Of a stretch of DNA of 63,140 nt, positions 17,220-27,221 are shown one piece after another. Both the position numbers and the translations under genes were made by a program. The number at the start of each line of letters is the position of its first letter. Position 1 is the stretch's first letter. A model generated the notes under the pieces. The model did no database searches. It saw only the letters and a program-made list of their open reading frames with translations, and was not told the origin of the DNA. The stretch comes from an uncultured Pelagibacteraceae bacterium. Lineage in GTDB: Bacteria; Pseudomonadota; Alphaproteobacteria; Pelagibacterales; Pelagibacteraceae. The stretch is taken from assembly GCA_902536765.1 (NCBI GenBank), contig CACAYM010000006.1:1-63140 (forward strand), read 5' to 3'.

Positions 17220-17951
17220 TTAAAATGTTTGACTATCTATTTTATTTATAGAATTTTTAATAAAATCTATTTTTTTTTTTAGTTTTTCATCTTTTTCAGA
17301 AAGTTTTGTTAAAATATTTTCCTTTTTGATAATAAAACTATATATTTCAGCCATATCTTCAGAGGGAATTGTTTTTGAATATTCAGTAATAAATCCATCG
17401 GTATTTTTATATTCATCTAAACCAATACTATCAGAACATATAGAACATCCTGCGTACTGAAACGATTTATCATTAAACTTTTTCCATAAATTATCATCAA
17501 ATAAAATAGGATGGCTATCATATATCATATGAAAAACTTCGTGGTGTATAACTCTTTCAAAATATTTTGGATTAAAGTTTATATTTAATATTAAAGTTCT
17601 TTTTTGTATATCAGGGATACCCGCTGCACCAATACCTGATATAGATAAATTTTCACATAGTACAACAAATCGGACATTATTTTTTTTTAAAAATTGATAA
17701 TTATAAATATCCAAGTTTTTTTTAATTATTTCATATTTTTTTTTGAGATTGCTTTCATTTGCTTTATCACAAGTAATATTTTTAGTTGTTCCGATTGTAA
17801 AACTTTTTTTTAAACTTAAATATTTGATTTTATTTTCGCTATCTAGATTAAAAACTTCTAAATTTGGAATTTTAATAAGATTAAATATTTCATTTGCATT
17901 AAGTGGGGAATAATAGGAAAAAAATATAAAAATAATTATAAGAATTCTCAT
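17220..17951 (-). CDS. Putative secreted zinc metallopeptidase (HExxH)
   Basis: Protein of 243 residues with a signal peptide (MRILIIIFIFFSYYSPLNA). The motif HEVFH at residues 137-141 gives the classical two-histidine zinc site, and SEDMAEIYSF near 197-206 could supply the downstream glutamate ligand. Two cysteines lie between them (AGCSICSD). I do not recognise a named family. The pattern HExxH followed by E-D-x-A-E occurs in several putative zinc-binding peptidases. It is co-directional and abutting with the cyclophilin gene, suggesting a shared envelope protein-quality role. Function and substrate are unproven. Confidence 0.6.
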   Translation of the reverse strand: MRILIIIFIFFSYYSPLNANEIFNLIKIPNLEVFNLDSENKIKYLSLKKSFTIGTTKNITCDKANESNLKKKYEIIKKNLDIYNYQFLKKNNVRFVVLCENLSISGIGAAGIPDIQKRTLILNINFNPKYFERVIHHEVFHMIYDSHPILFDDNLWKKFNDKSFQYAGCSICSDSIGLDEYKNTDGFITEYSKTIPSEDMAEIYSFIIKKENILTKLSEKDEKLKKKIDFIKNSINKIDSQTF

Positions 17952-18017
17952 TTTGAAAACATAAATGATATTCCATTTAATTTAGTTGTGGTACATTTAA
18001 TTTTATAAATAAAATTA

Positions 18018-18977
18018 ATGACAAAAAAAAAAGAACCATTACAACCGATTAGCGGAACAAAAGTTCCTCGATTTGCAGGCCCAAGTACTTTTGCAAGATT
18101 ACCAGAATTAAGGGATGTAGGAAGTTGCGATGTTGCAATTGTCGGTATTCCTTTTGATGCTGGAACTAGCTACAGACCTGGTGCAAGATTTGGTCCACAA
18201 AGTATACGACAGGCATCAAGACATTTGAGAACAAATTATCATCCAAATTATGATGTCGAACCATTTAAAGTTCAACAAGTTGCGGACGCAGGAGATATCA
18301 CTTGCAATCCCTTTAATATTGATGAAGCTATAAAACAAATTGAAGCTGGGGCTTTAGATTTATTAAAAAAAACCAAAGGTATAATAAGTTTGGGTGGAGA
18401 TCATACAATTGCATTTCCTTTATTAAGAGCAATGAATAAATTTAACAATGGACCTGTTGCTCTAGTGCATTTTGATGCACATTTAGATACTTGGGATACA
18501 TATTTTGGTGCTCCTTATACACACGGAACACCTTTTAGAAGAGCAAGAGAGGAAAATTTATTTTTAGATAATTCATCAATGCATGTTGGTATTCGGGGAC
18601 CGCTTTATAGCAGGGAGGATTTGAAAAATGATGAAAACTTTGGTTTTAAAATAATTCATTGTGATGAATTTCAGTCACAAGGTGTTGATAAAATTGTCGA
18701 AAGAATCAGAAATAGAGTTGGCAATAATCCTTTGTACTTATCAATTGATATTGATGTTTTAGACCCGGCTCATGCGCCGGGAACAGGCACTCCAGAAATT
18801 GCAGGAATGACTTCTAGAGAAATGGTTAATGTTATTAGAGGATTATCTGGAATAAAAATTATATCGGCAGACGTAGTAGAAGTTGCACCGGCGTATGATC
18901 ATGCAGAAGTTACATCATTAGCCGCAGCAACGATTGTATATGAACTTACAAACTTGTTTGCAAAAGCAAAAAGATAG
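18018..18977 (+). CDS. speB: Agmatinase-family ureohydrolase
   Basis: Manganese-dependent hydrolase of 319 residues that releases urea from a guanidino compound; agmatine to putrescine is the reference reaction. The metal-binding motifs are intact: GGDHT at 126-130, DAHLD at 153-157, and DIDVLDP from 244. The family also contains guanidinobutyrase, guanidinopropionase and guanidine hydrolases, which sequence motifs alone do not separate. It is followed after 14 bases by an aldehyde dehydrogenase gene, a pairing that fits arginine/polyamine breakdown via amino- or guanidino-aldehydes. Confidence 0.85.
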   Translation: MTKKKEPLQPISGTKVPRFAGPSTFARLPELRDVGSCDVAIVGIPFDAGTSYRPGARFGPQSIRQASRHLRTNYHPNYDVEPFKVQQVADAGDITCNPFNIDEAIKQIEAGALDLLKKTKGIISLGGDHTIAFPLLRAMNKFNNGPVALVHFDAHLDTWDTYFGAPYTHGTPFRRAREENLFLDNSSMHVGIRGPLYSREDLKNDENFGFKIIHCDEFQSQGVDKIVERIRNRVGNNPLYLSIDIDVLDPAHAPGTGTPEIAGMTSREMVNVIRGLSGIKIISADVVEVAPAYDHAEVTSLAAATIVYELTNLFAKAKR

Positions 18978-18991
18978 GTTAATTTTTAAGA

Positions 18992-20425
18992 ATGCTAAAT
19001 AAGAAAAAATTCTATATTAATGGAAAGTGGACCGATCCTATAAAAGAAAAAAATTGTTACGTCATTAATCCATCAACAGAAGAAAATTGTGCTGTTATAT
19101 CTATAGGCAGTAAAGAAGATATTGATGAAGCAGTTCAAGCAGCAAAAAATGCTTTTGAAAGCTGGGCATTTACATCAAAAGAAGAAAGATTAAAACTTCT
19201 AGAAACACTTTACGCTAATTATAAAAAAAGATGGGCAGATTTTGCAAACGCTATAACTGTTGAAATGGGTGCTCCAAAAGATTTTGCAACCAAACTTCAA
19301 GCCGGTACTGGAGCAAGTCATATGAAATCTTTTATAAGATATTTAAAAGAATTTGAATTTGAAAAACCATTGGGTGATCATGCGCCTAATCAAAGATTAA
19401 TTTATGAACCAAAAGGAGTTTGTGCATTAATAACTCCATGGAATTGGCCTATGAACCAAGTTTGCTTAAAGGTTATGCCAGCATTAGCTACTGGATGTAC
19501 AATGATTTTAAAGCCATCAGAATTAGCTCCTTTATCGTCAATGATACTCGCAGAAATAATTGATGAAACTAAATTTCCAGCAGGTGTATTTAATTTGGTT
19601 AATGGCGATGGTGAAACAACTGGAAATGCATTAACTAGTCATCCAGACGTTAACATGGTTTCTTTTACTGGGTCAACTAGAGCAGGTGCCTTAATATCTA
19701 AAAATGCAGCAAATGATTTTAAAAGAGTTAGCCTAGAATTGGGTGGTAAGGGTGCAAATATTGTTTTCAAAGATGCGGATCCTGAAGCTGTAGAAAGAGG
19801 AGCCACAAGATGTTTTAGAAATTCTGGTCAATCATGTAATGCTCCAACCAGAATGTTAGTCGAAAAATCAATCTATAAAGAAACAGTAGATAGACTAATT
19901 AAATTTGCAAATGATTTCAAAGTAGATAACCCTAATAAAGAAGGAGACCATATTGGTCCTGTAATATCTGAAACCCAATATAACAAGATACAAGGATTGA
20001 TTAAGAAGGGTATAGATGAAGGAGCAAAATTAGTTGCGGGAGGACTTGGTAAACCTGATGGTTTAACAAAAGGCTATTATGTAAAGCCAACAGTTTTTGC
20101 TGACGTGAATAATCAAATGGAAATAGCACAAACAGAAATTTTTGGACCTGTTTTATCTGTTATTCCTTTTGAGAGCGAAGAGGAGGCAATTAAGATTGCA
20201 AATGATACGACATACGGATTAACAAACTACATCCAAACTCAAGATCAAAATAAAGTGCATAGGGTAGCAAGAAAACTTAGATCAGGAATGGTTGATGTAA
20301 ACGGTGCAGGTATTGCGGTTGATGCACCATTTGGTGGATTTAAACATTCAGGTATTGGAAGAGAAGCTGGAAAAGATGGTTTACTAGAATTCTTGGAAGT
20401 AAAATCTATTGGTGGGTGGAGTTAG
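18992..20425 (+). CDS. NAD(P)-dependent aldehyde dehydrogenase
   Basis: Oxidises an aldehyde to the acid. It has 477 residues, a normal length. The substrate-channel segment TPWNWPMNQ, the glycine motif FTGSTRAG, catalytic Glu249 in LELGGKG and nucleophile Cys282 in NSGQSCNAP are all present. It lies 14 bases downstream of the agmatinase-family gene, so a polyamine-derived or guanidino-aldehyde is a plausible substrate. It converges on the argE-like gene and the two stop codons overlap (20422-20425). Confidence 0.85.
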   Translation: MLNKKKFYINGKWTDPIKEKNCYVINPSTEENCAVISIGSKEDIDEAVQAAKNAFESWAFTSKEERLKLLETLYANYKKRWADFANAITVEMGAPKDFATKLQAGTGASHMKSFIRYLKEFEFEKPLGDHAPNQRLIYEPKGVCALITPWNWPMNQVCLKVMPALATGCTMILKPSELAPLSSMILAEIIDETKFPAGVFNLVNGDGETTGNALTSHPDVNMVSFTGSTRAGALISKNAANDFKRVSLELGGKGANIVFKDADPEAVERGATRCFRNSGQSCNAPTRMLVEKSIYKETVDRLIKFANDFKVDNPNKEGDHIGPVISETQYNKIQGLIKKGIDEGAKLVAGGLGKPDGLTKGYYVKPTVFADVNNQMEIAQTEIFGPVLSVIPFESEEEAIKIANDTTYGLTNYIQTQDQNKVHRVARKLRSGMVDVNGAGIAVDAPFGGFKHSGIGREAGKDGLLEFLEVKSIGGWS

Positions 20426-21600
20426 TTAATCACCGATTTTTCTTTTACACCTTCTAAAAAAGCTAAACATTTTTTAATTTCGCTTAGTTCAATAAATTCG
20501 TCAATTTTATGAGCTTGTTGTATCGATCCAGGTCCACAAACTACAGTGCTTATTCCAATTTCTTGAAATAATCCTGCCTCTGTTCCAAAAGATACGACTT
20601 CTCTAGAATTATCTCCTGTAATACTAGATACAAATTCGCAAGCTTTGGAGTCATTTACTCTATGAAATCCAATTATTTCTCCAATTATTTTTTTTTTAAT
20701 AGATGCATTTGGATATTTTTTTTTCATTTCTAATAAAAGACCATCTGCATATTTATCGATTTCACTATTTAGAAATATACCATCCTCTTTATTCACAGGT
20801 CTGGTTTCCCAATTGACATGACATTTGTCAGCTATAACATTGTGAGCAATTCCTCCAAATATTCCGCCAATCGATAAAGTTGAATAGGCAGGAGTAAATA
20901 TGGAGTTTTTTGGTTTCCTATTTATCAAATCATTTCTTAATGACATTAATTTATTAACATATTTCGATGCATATTCAGCTGCATTCACCCCTTCATCTGG
21001 TTTGGAACTATGACCAGCTAAACCCTCAAAAAAAGTTGTATACTCATAACATGCTTTGTGAGAGTCTATAATTTTCATCTCTGTTGGTTCGCCTACGATA
21101 CAAATTCCATTTGTTATTTTTCTTTTTTTTAGTTCTTTAATCAATAAGGGAGCTCCAATACATGCAGTTTCCTCATCAAACGTTAGAGAAAAGTGTATAT
21201 CTCTTGAAAGATTTGATTTTGAAAATATTTCTGCAAAAGCCAACGAACAAGCTAAAAATCCCTTCATGTCGCAAGAACCTCTACCATATAATTTTTCATC
21301 CTTTATCTCTGCAATAAAAGGGTCTGTGGACCAACCTTTAGATACTGGTACTACATCTGTGTGACCTGAAAGAATTATAGGCTCTTTTCCGTTTGGTTTT
21401 TTTGCTTTTAATGTAGCAAAAAGATTTACTCTTTTTTTTTCATCATCAAAAACCTTAAAAGATGAAGCACCACATTTTGTAAGTATATCTTCACAATAAT
21501 TAATTAAAGAAGAATTATTTTCACCTGAAATTGTTTTAAAAGATATTAAATCTTTAAGAATCTTTATTGATTTTTCAAATAATATGTTATCTATTTTCAT
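20422..21600 (-). CDS. argE: ArgE-type acetylornithine deacetylase (M20 peptidase family)
   Basis: Zinc-dependent amidohydrolase of 392 residues, predicted to deacetylate N-acetylornithine in arginine synthesis. Metal-site motifs are visible: SGHTDVVP (His80, Asp82), GRGSCDMKG (Asp111) and DEETACIGA. The lid-domain segment GLAGHSSKPDEG is also present. Related M20 enzymes (DapE, allantoate or peptide deacylases) share these motifs, so the substrate is an inference from overall resemblance. The start lies 24 bases from the divergent csaA-like gene. Confidence 0.78.
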   Translation of the reverse strand: MKIDNILFEKSIKILKDLISFKTISGENNSSLINYCEDILTKCGASSFKVFDDEKKRVNLFATLKAKKPNGKEPIILSGHTDVVPVSKGWSTDPFIAEIKDEKLYGRGSCDMKGFLACSLAFAEIFSKSNLSRDIHFSLTFDEETACIGAPLLIKELKKRKITNGICIVGEPTEMKIIDSHKACYEYTTFFEGLAGHSSKPDEGVNAAEYASKYVNKLMSLRNDLINRKPKNSIFTPAYSTLSIGGIFGGIAHNVIADKCHVNWETRPVNKEDGIFLNSEIDKYADGLLLEMKKKYPNASIKKKIIGEIIGFHRVNDSKACEFVSSITGDNSREVVSFGTEAGLFQEIGISTVVCGPGSIQQAHKIDEFIELSEIKKCLAFLEGVKEKSVIN

Positions 21601-21624
21601 TACAACTAATTATATATTATTATT

Positions 21625-21966
21625 ATGAAAGAACAAATAACCTATGATGATTTTCAAAAGATAGACATTCGTTTAGGAACAGTAATATCTGTTGAAAAAA
21701 ATGAAAAAGCAAGAAAACCTTCATTAGTTCTAAAAGTTGATTTTGGAAGTGAGATTGGAATTAAACAGTCTTCAGCACAAATAACACATTTTTATAACAA
21801 AGATAATCTAATTGGAAAACAGGTAATAGGAGTATGTAATTTTCCAGAAAAAAATATTGCAGGAGTAATTTCACAAGTATTAATTTTGGGATCTATTGAT
21901 AAAGAGGGAAAAGTAACATTAGTTCACCCATCTCAAAAAGCTGAAAACGGACTGCCGATAGCATAA
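21625..21966 (+). CDS. csaA: CsaA-like tRNA-binding-domain protein
   Basis: Small OB-fold protein (113 residues) related to the tRNA-binding domain at the end of methionyl-tRNA synthetase and described as a secretion-associated chaperone in Bacillus. It has the family opening YDDFQKIDIRLGTVISVEK, the SSAQIT segment and the V-x-NFPEKNIAG-V motif with SQVLILG. It begins what looks like a long co-directional run (3-base gap to the LysE-type gene). Confidence 0.85.
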   Translation: MKEQITYDDFQKIDIRLGTVISVEKNEKARKPSLVLKVDFGSEIGIKQSSAQITHFYNKDNLIGKQVIGVCNFPEKNIAGVISQVLILGSIDKEGKVTLVHPSQKAENGLPIA

Positions 21967-21969
21967 AAT

Positions 21970-22560
21970 ATGCACCCGGAATTACTGTCATTGTCATTAT
22001 TTATGCTTGGTACTAGTTGTTCACCAGGACCGAATAATATAGTTGCGTCATATTCAGGTTTTAATTTTGGGATAGTTAAAACTTTTCCACACATGCTTGG
22101 TGTGATTTTTGGTTTTACTGCAATGGTGTGTGTACTTAATTTTGGTTTAATAAATGTGTTCAAAATCTATCCCTTATTACAAGAAATACTTAAAGTGTCA
22201 GGATCACTCTTCCTTGTTTATTTAGCTTACAAAATAGCGTTTTCAAAAAATCAAACAGAAAATAAAAAAGAGAATCCTGTAAAGTTTTTTGACACATTTT
22301 TTTTTCAGTTTTTGAACCCTAAGGGAGTAATTGTAGGAATTATAATAGTATCTACATATGTCGAGAGTGGAAATAATTTTATTAATTATTCATTTTGGGT
22401 CATCTTCGTATCATTTACTTGTGCATTAATCAGTATTACTTTTTGGACATTTGTGGGCAAATTTTTCAGAAGATTTGCGACAAATGAGAAATTTATTAAA
22501 ATCTTTAACTATGCTATGGCTTCTCTTTTATTGGCTTGTATTGGAACATTTTATCTATAA
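21970..22560 (+). CDS. LysE-family amino-acid exporter
   Basis: Integral membrane protein of 196 residues with about six hydrophobic segments. The LysE/RhtB family signature CSPGPNNIVASYSGFNFG lies near residues 17-34, with the second-helix glycine pattern HMLGVIFGF after it. Members export amino acids or homoserine-like compounds; the substrate is not predictable. It sits between csaA and aconitase. Confidence 0.82.
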   Translation: MHPELLSLSLFMLGTSCSPGPNNIVASYSGFNFGIVKTFPHMLGVIFGFTAMVCVLNFGLINVFKIYPLLQEILKVSGSLFLVYLAYKIAFSKNQTENKKENPVKFFDTFFFQFLNPKGVIVGIIIVSTYVESGNNFINYSFWVIFVSFTCALISITFWTFVGKFFRRFATNEKFIKIFNYAMASLLLACIGTFYL

Positions 22561-22603
22561 TTTAATACATAATTAGGACTTAATAATCTATAAGATATAA
22601 ATT

Positions 22604-25273
22604 ATGAAACCAGGTAATAAAAATTCTTATAAATCTTTAAAAACAATAAATATTAATTTTAAAGATTATAAATATTATTCACTTGCTGAGGCTGAAAAAA
22701 ATGGATTATCAGGTATATCCAGACTTCCGAAGTCATTAAAGGTGCTTCTAGAAAATTTATTAAGGTACGAGGATGATTTAACAGTAACTCGAAAACAAAT
22801 TGACTCAGTTAAAAATTGGCTTAAAGAAAAAAAATCTAATACAGAAATAGCATATAGACCTGCAAGAGTTCTACTGCAAGATTATACAGGTATACCTGCA
22901 GTTGCAGATTTAGCTGCAATGAGAGAGGCTGTTAAAGAAAAAAATAAAGATCCTAAAAAAATAAATCCACTATCCTCAGTCGATTTAGTTATAGACCATT
23001 CAGTTCAAGTAGATCAATCGGCTAAATCAGATTCTTTTGAAAAAAATGTAGATATTGAATTTGAAAGAAATGGTGAAAGATATTCTTTTCTAAAATGGGG
23101 ACAGCAAGCATTCAATAACTTTAGAATTGTTCCTCCCGGAACAGGCATTTGCCATCAAGTAAATTTAGAATATCTATCAAAAGTTGTTTGGAAAGAATCT
23201 TACAAAAATGATGAATACTTATTTCCAGATACTCTAGTTGGAACAGATAGTCATACAACAATGGTTAATGGTTTATCAGTTCTTGGATGGGGTGTTGGAG
23301 GTATTGAAGCAGAAGCTGGAATGCTTGGTCAACCAATTTCAATGTTAATACCTGAAGTGATTGGGTTTGAGGTAAAAAATAAATTACCAGAGGGAACCAC
23401 AGCAACAGACCTAGTTTTGACAGTTGTTAAGATGTTAAGAGATAAAGGAGTAGTTGGAAAATTTGTTGAGTTTTTTGGTGATGGATTAAAAAATTTATCA
23501 CTCGCAGATCGAGCAACTATAGCTAACATGGCCCCAGAATACGGAGCAACTTGCGGGTTTTTTCCGGTAGATAATGAAACTTTGAAATATTTAAAATTTT
23601 CAGGAAGGGATGAAAATGAGGTAAAAATAGTTGAAGAATACGCAAAAGTACAAGGTCTATGGGCGAGCGAAGATATAGTATTTACTGACACAATCTCACT
23701 TGATATGTCAAAAGTAGTTCCAACTATTTCTGGTCCAAAAAGACCTCAAGATAAAGTTTTATTAAATGAAGCTTCAGAAAGTTTTAAAAAAGTTTTTAAA
23801 GATGCAACTGGTCGAAATAAAAAAAGTAATTCAAAAGTTGAGAATACAGATTTTGAAATTGAAGATGGATCAATATTAATTGCTGCAATTACGTCATGCA
23901 CCAACACCTCTAATCCAAATGTTTTAATTGGTGCAGGATTACTTGCAAAAAAAGCAGTTGAGCTTGGACTCAAAACTAAGCCATGGGTGAAAACATCATT
24001 AGCTCCTGGTTCGCAAGTTGTAACAGACTATTTAGAAAAGGCAGGGTTAAATAAATATTTGGATGCTCTTGGATTTAACCTAGTTGGATATGGTTGTACT
24101 ACATGCATTGGAAACTCAGGTCCATTAAATGATAATATTATAAAGGCCATAGAAAGTAAAAATTTGTATGGTGTTTCTGTTTTGTCGGGTAATAGAAATT
24201 TTGAGGGAAGAATATCACCACATATTAAAGCAAATTATTTAGCATCACCGCCTTTAGTTGTTGCTTACGCATTAGCAGGTCATATGGAAGTTGATTTATA
24301 CAAAGAGTCTTTAGGTAAAAACAAAGATGGTAAAGATATTTTTTTGAAAGATATCTGGCCAACAAATAAAGAAATAGAGGATACACTCAATAAATCTTTA
24401 AATCCTGAAATGTTTATTAAAAGATATTCAAATGTATCTTTGGGCCCAACACAATGGCAGAAAATTAAAACAGATAAAACTAGCATTTATAATTGGGACA
24501 AAAGTTCTACATATGTTAAAAGACCACCTTTCTTCGACTCCCTTTCAGATACTCCAGAGGGATTTAAAGAAATTAAAGATGCAAGACCATTATTGATTTT
24601 GGGTGACATGGTTACAACTGACCATATTTCCCCAGCTGGGTCTATTCAAAAAGATAGCCCAACAGGTGAATATTTCATGAAACACCAAGTTTTACCAAAA
24701 GACTACAACTCGTATGGCTCAAGAAGAGGAAATCACGAAGTAATGATGAGAGGAACTTTTGCTAACATTAGGATAAGGAATGAGATGGCCCCAGGCACTG
24801 AAGGAGGTTACACAAAGTTGTATCCTGACGATAAAGTTATGCCCATATATGATGCAGTAGTCGAGTATAAAAAAAGAGGTACAGATTTAATAGTAATTGG
24901 TGGTAAAGAATATGGCACTGGTTCTTCAAGAGACTGGGCAGCAAAAGGAACAAAACTTCTAGGTATTAAGGCTGTCATTGCTGAAAGTTTTGAAAGAATA
25001 CACAGATCAAACTTAATAGGTATGGGCATACTTCCATTACAATTTATGGATGGCGTCGATAGAAAAAAACTTAAATTAATTGGGTCAGAGCTGATTTCTA
25101 TTTTAAAAATTGAAAATGGAATAAATCCATCAGATAAAATTGAAATAGAAATAAAATATCAATCAGGTGATATAAAGAAAATTAAAACATTATGTAGAAT
25201 AGATACGAAGAATGAGCTTGAATATTATAAAAATGGAGGAATTCTACAGTTTGTTTTGAGAAATATGATGTAA
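22604..25273 (+). CDS. acnA: Aconitate hydratase
   Basis: TCA-cycle enzyme interconverting citrate and isocitrate, 889 residues, as expected for the AcnA/IRP1 type. The three [4Fe-4S] ligands are Cys432 (SCTNTSNP) and Cys498 and Cys501 (GCTTCIGNSG). Family segments DLVIDHSVQVD, GTDSHTTMVNGL, SVLSGNRNFEGR and GSSRDWAAKG are present. It is followed after three bases by the YfgM-like gene. Confidence 0.95.
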   Translation: MKPGNKNSYKSLKTININFKDYKYYSLAEAEKNGLSGISRLPKSLKVLLENLLRYEDDLTVTRKQIDSVKNWLKEKKSNTEIAYRPARVLLQDYTGIPAVADLAAMREAVKEKNKDPKKINPLSSVDLVIDHSVQVDQSAKSDSFEKNVDIEFERNGERYSFLKWGQQAFNNFRIVPPGTGICHQVNLEYLSKVVWKESYKNDEYLFPDTLVGTDSHTTMVNGLSVLGWGVGGIEAEAGMLGQPISMLIPEVIGFEVKNKLPEGTTATDLVLTVVKMLRDKGVVGKFVEFFGDGLKNLSLADRATIANMAPEYGATCGFFPVDNETLKYLKFSGRDENEVKIVEEYAKVQGLWASEDIVFTDTISLDMSKVVPTISGPKRPQDKVLLNEASESFKKVFKDATGRNKKSNSKVENTDFEIEDGSILIAAITSCTNTSNPNVLIGAGLLAKKAVELGLKTKPWVKTSLAPGSQVVTDYLEKAGLNKYLDALGFNLVGYGCTTCIGNSGPLNDNIIKAIESKNLYGVSVLSGNRNFEGRISPHIKANYLASPPLVVAYALAGHMEVDLYKESLGKNKDGKDIFLKDIWPTNKEIEDTLNKSLNPEMFIKRYSNVSLGPTQWQKIKTDKTSIYNWDKSSTYVKRPPFFDSLSDTPEGFKEIKDARPLLILGDMVTTDHISPAGSIQKDSPTGEYFMKHQVLPKDYNSYGSRRGNHEVMMRGTFANIRIRNEMAPGTEGGYTKLYPDDKVMPIYDAVVEYKKRGTDLIVIGGKEYGTGSSRDWAAKGTKLLGIKAVIAESFERIHRSNLIGMGILPLQFMDGVDRKKLKLIGSELISILKIENGINPSDKIEIEIKYQSGDIKKIKTLCRIDTKNELEYYKNGGILQFVLRNMM

Positions 25274-25276
25274 ATT

Positions 25277-25924
25277 ATGGAAGAAGAAATCCAAATTATC
25301 AACGAAAATGCAAGAAAAGAAAAATTTAAAAACTTTTTTGTAAAAAATAGTAAATATTTAATTTTTTCAATATCAGCAATAATAATTTTTATATTTACAT
25401 ATTTTATTTATGTGGAAATAAGTTCAAGAAATCAAAGTAAACTTGCTGAAGAGTATAATTACATAGTAAATAATTTTAATAATTTACAAAATACAGAACA
25501 ATTAACTAAAGAGTTAATTAAGATTGTTGAGAAAAAAAATCCTACATACTCACCTTTATCTTTATATTTTATCTTAGATAACGATTTAGTAAATGAAAAG
25601 AATGAAATAAATAAATATTTTGACATCGTTATTGATATTGGTTCCTTAGAGAAAGAAATAAAAAACTTAAATATTTACAAAAAAGCAATTTATAATTCTA
25701 ATTTTGTGGATGAAACTGAGTTAGTAGAGATTTTGAGACCTGTAACAAACTCAGATAGTATTTGGAAATCACATTCACTATTCCTGCTAGCGGAATTTTT
25801 TTACTTTAAAAATAACAAAGCAGAATCAAAAAAATTATTAAATGAAATAATAAGTTACGAAAATAGCAATAGAGAAATAAAATTAGAGGCTCAAAAAAAA
25901 CTTAACAGAGATTTTAGTGAATAA
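25277..25924 (+). CDS. YfgM-like membrane-anchored TPR-type protein
   Basis: Protein of 215 residues with a cytoplasmic N-terminus, one membrane helix (about residues 29-49) and a periplasmic helical region that resembles the divergent TPR domain of YfgM. The sequence is weakly conserved, so position carries much of the weight: it overlaps the BamB gene by eight bases, the order seen for yfgM-bamB in E. coli. A role with periplasmic chaperones or the BAM pathway is inferred from that. Confidence 0.65.
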   Translation: MEEEIQIINENARKEKFKNFFVKNSKYLIFSISAIIIFIFTYFIYVEISSRNQSKLAEEYNYIVNNFNNLQNTEQLTKELIKIVEKKNPTYSPLSLYFILDNDLVNEKNEINKYFDIVIDIGSLEKEIKNLNIYKKAIYNSNFVDETELVEILRPVTNSDSIWKSHSLFLLAEFFYFKNNKAESKKLLNEIISYENSNREIKLEAQKKLNRDFSE

Positions 25925-27221
25925 AATACTTAAACTTTTTATATTATCTTTATTTTTGTTTTCGTGTTCGCTAAATCCTGACTCTTCATTTTGGTCCAAG
26001 AGAAAAATTAATGAAGAGCAAAAAATAATAAATATTAAGCGAGTAACAAAAAAAGAAGAAATATTACTTAAAGAGATAAACAGTAGTTTAGAAATTAATT
26101 TATCTAGTTTAAAAAAAGAAAATTATCCTCTAAGTTACTTTGATAATAATAATGGAAGAACAGATTACGATGGAACATTAAAAAGTATATCAAAATATAA
26201 ATTCTCAAAGATTGAAAAATTCAATGAATACGAGCCCGAAATAATAATTAACCAAAATAATATTATCTTTTTTGACAACAAGGGAACTATTCTAAAATTT
26301 GATGAAACTTCAAAACTTCTTTGGAAAAAAAATTATTACACAAAAGTTGAAAAGAAGCTGAAACCTATTTTATTTTTATCAGCAAACCAAGATATACTTA
26401 TTGTGGTAGATACTATTGCGAAATATTTTGCTATTAATATTAAAACTGGAGACTTATTATGGACCAAATATAATGACTCACCATTTAATTCTCAAATTAA
26501 AATTTTTAAACAAAGATTTTATGTTGTTGATGCAAATAATGTTTTGCATTGTTATTCTTTAAAAAATGGGAAAGAAATTTGGAATTTTAAAACAGATAAA
26601 CCATTGATTAAATCTCAAAAGAAAAATTCATTAATTGTAAAAAAAAATAATATAATTTTTAATAATAGTGTCGGTGATATTACAGCAGTAAATTCAGATA
26701 CAGGTGAATTAGTTTGGCAAGCTCCAACACAATCAAAAAAAATATACGATGAGTCAATGTTTTTTAAAAATTCTGATCTGATATCTGCAAAAAATTCAAT
26801 ACTATTTTCGAATAACAACAACGGTTTTTTTTCTTTAGATGCTGATAATGGTCTCGTTAATTGGAAACAAAAAATTAATTCAAATGTAAGACCTGTTTTT
26901 TTTAATGATTTAATTTTAACAATTACCAACGAGGGTTATTTAGTAATAATAGATAATGAAAGCGGAAACTTGATTAGAAGTAATTATTTATTGAGTAATT
27001 TTAAAAAGAAAAAAAGAAAAAAAATCAAACCAATTGGATTTATAGTAGGACTAAATAATATTTACTTGACTTTAAATAATGGAAAACTTTTAGTTGTGGA
27101 TATTAAAACTGGATCTGTAAACACAGTATTAAAAATTGACAAGGGAAAGGTTTCCTCGCCAATTGTACAAGGACAAAATTTATATGTTGGAAAAAATAAT
27201 TCTATTATAAAATTAAATTAA
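25917..27221 (+). CDS. bamB: Outer-membrane assembly lipoprotein BamB
   Basis: BAM-complex lipoprotein of 434 residues with a PQQ-like beta-propeller. A GTG start within the end of the preceding gene gives MNKILKLFILSLFLFSCS, a lipoprotein signal with the lipobox cysteine in LFSC. Propeller repeats show the recurrent D/N-x-x-TG-x-L-x-W pattern: NIKTGDLLWTK, SLKNGKEIWNF, NSDTGELVWQA and DADNGLVNWKQ. E. coli and many alphaproteobacteria have der next; here it is replaced by a cupin-like gene that starts at the very next base. Confidence 0.85.
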   Translation: MNKILKLFILSLFLFSCSLNPDSSFWSKRKINEEQKIINIKRVTKKEEILLKEINSSLEINLSSLKKENYPLSYFDNNNGRTDYDGTLKSISKYKFSKIEKFNEYEPEIIINQNNIIFFDNKGTILKFDETSKLLWKKNYYTKVEKKLKPILFLSANQDILIVVDTIAKYFAINIKTGDLLWTKYNDSPFNSQIKIFKQRFYVVDANNVLHCYSLKNGKEIWNFKTDKPLIKSQKKNSLIVKKNNIIFNNSVGDITAVNSDTGELVWQAPTQSKKIYDESMFFKNSDLISAKNSILFSNNNNGFFSLDADNGLVNWKQKINSNVRPVFFNDLILTITNEGYLVIIDNESGNLIRSNYLLSNFKKKKRKKIKPIGFIVGLNNIYLTLNNGKLLVVDIKTGSVNTVLKIDKGKVSSPIVQGQNLYVGKNNSIIKLN

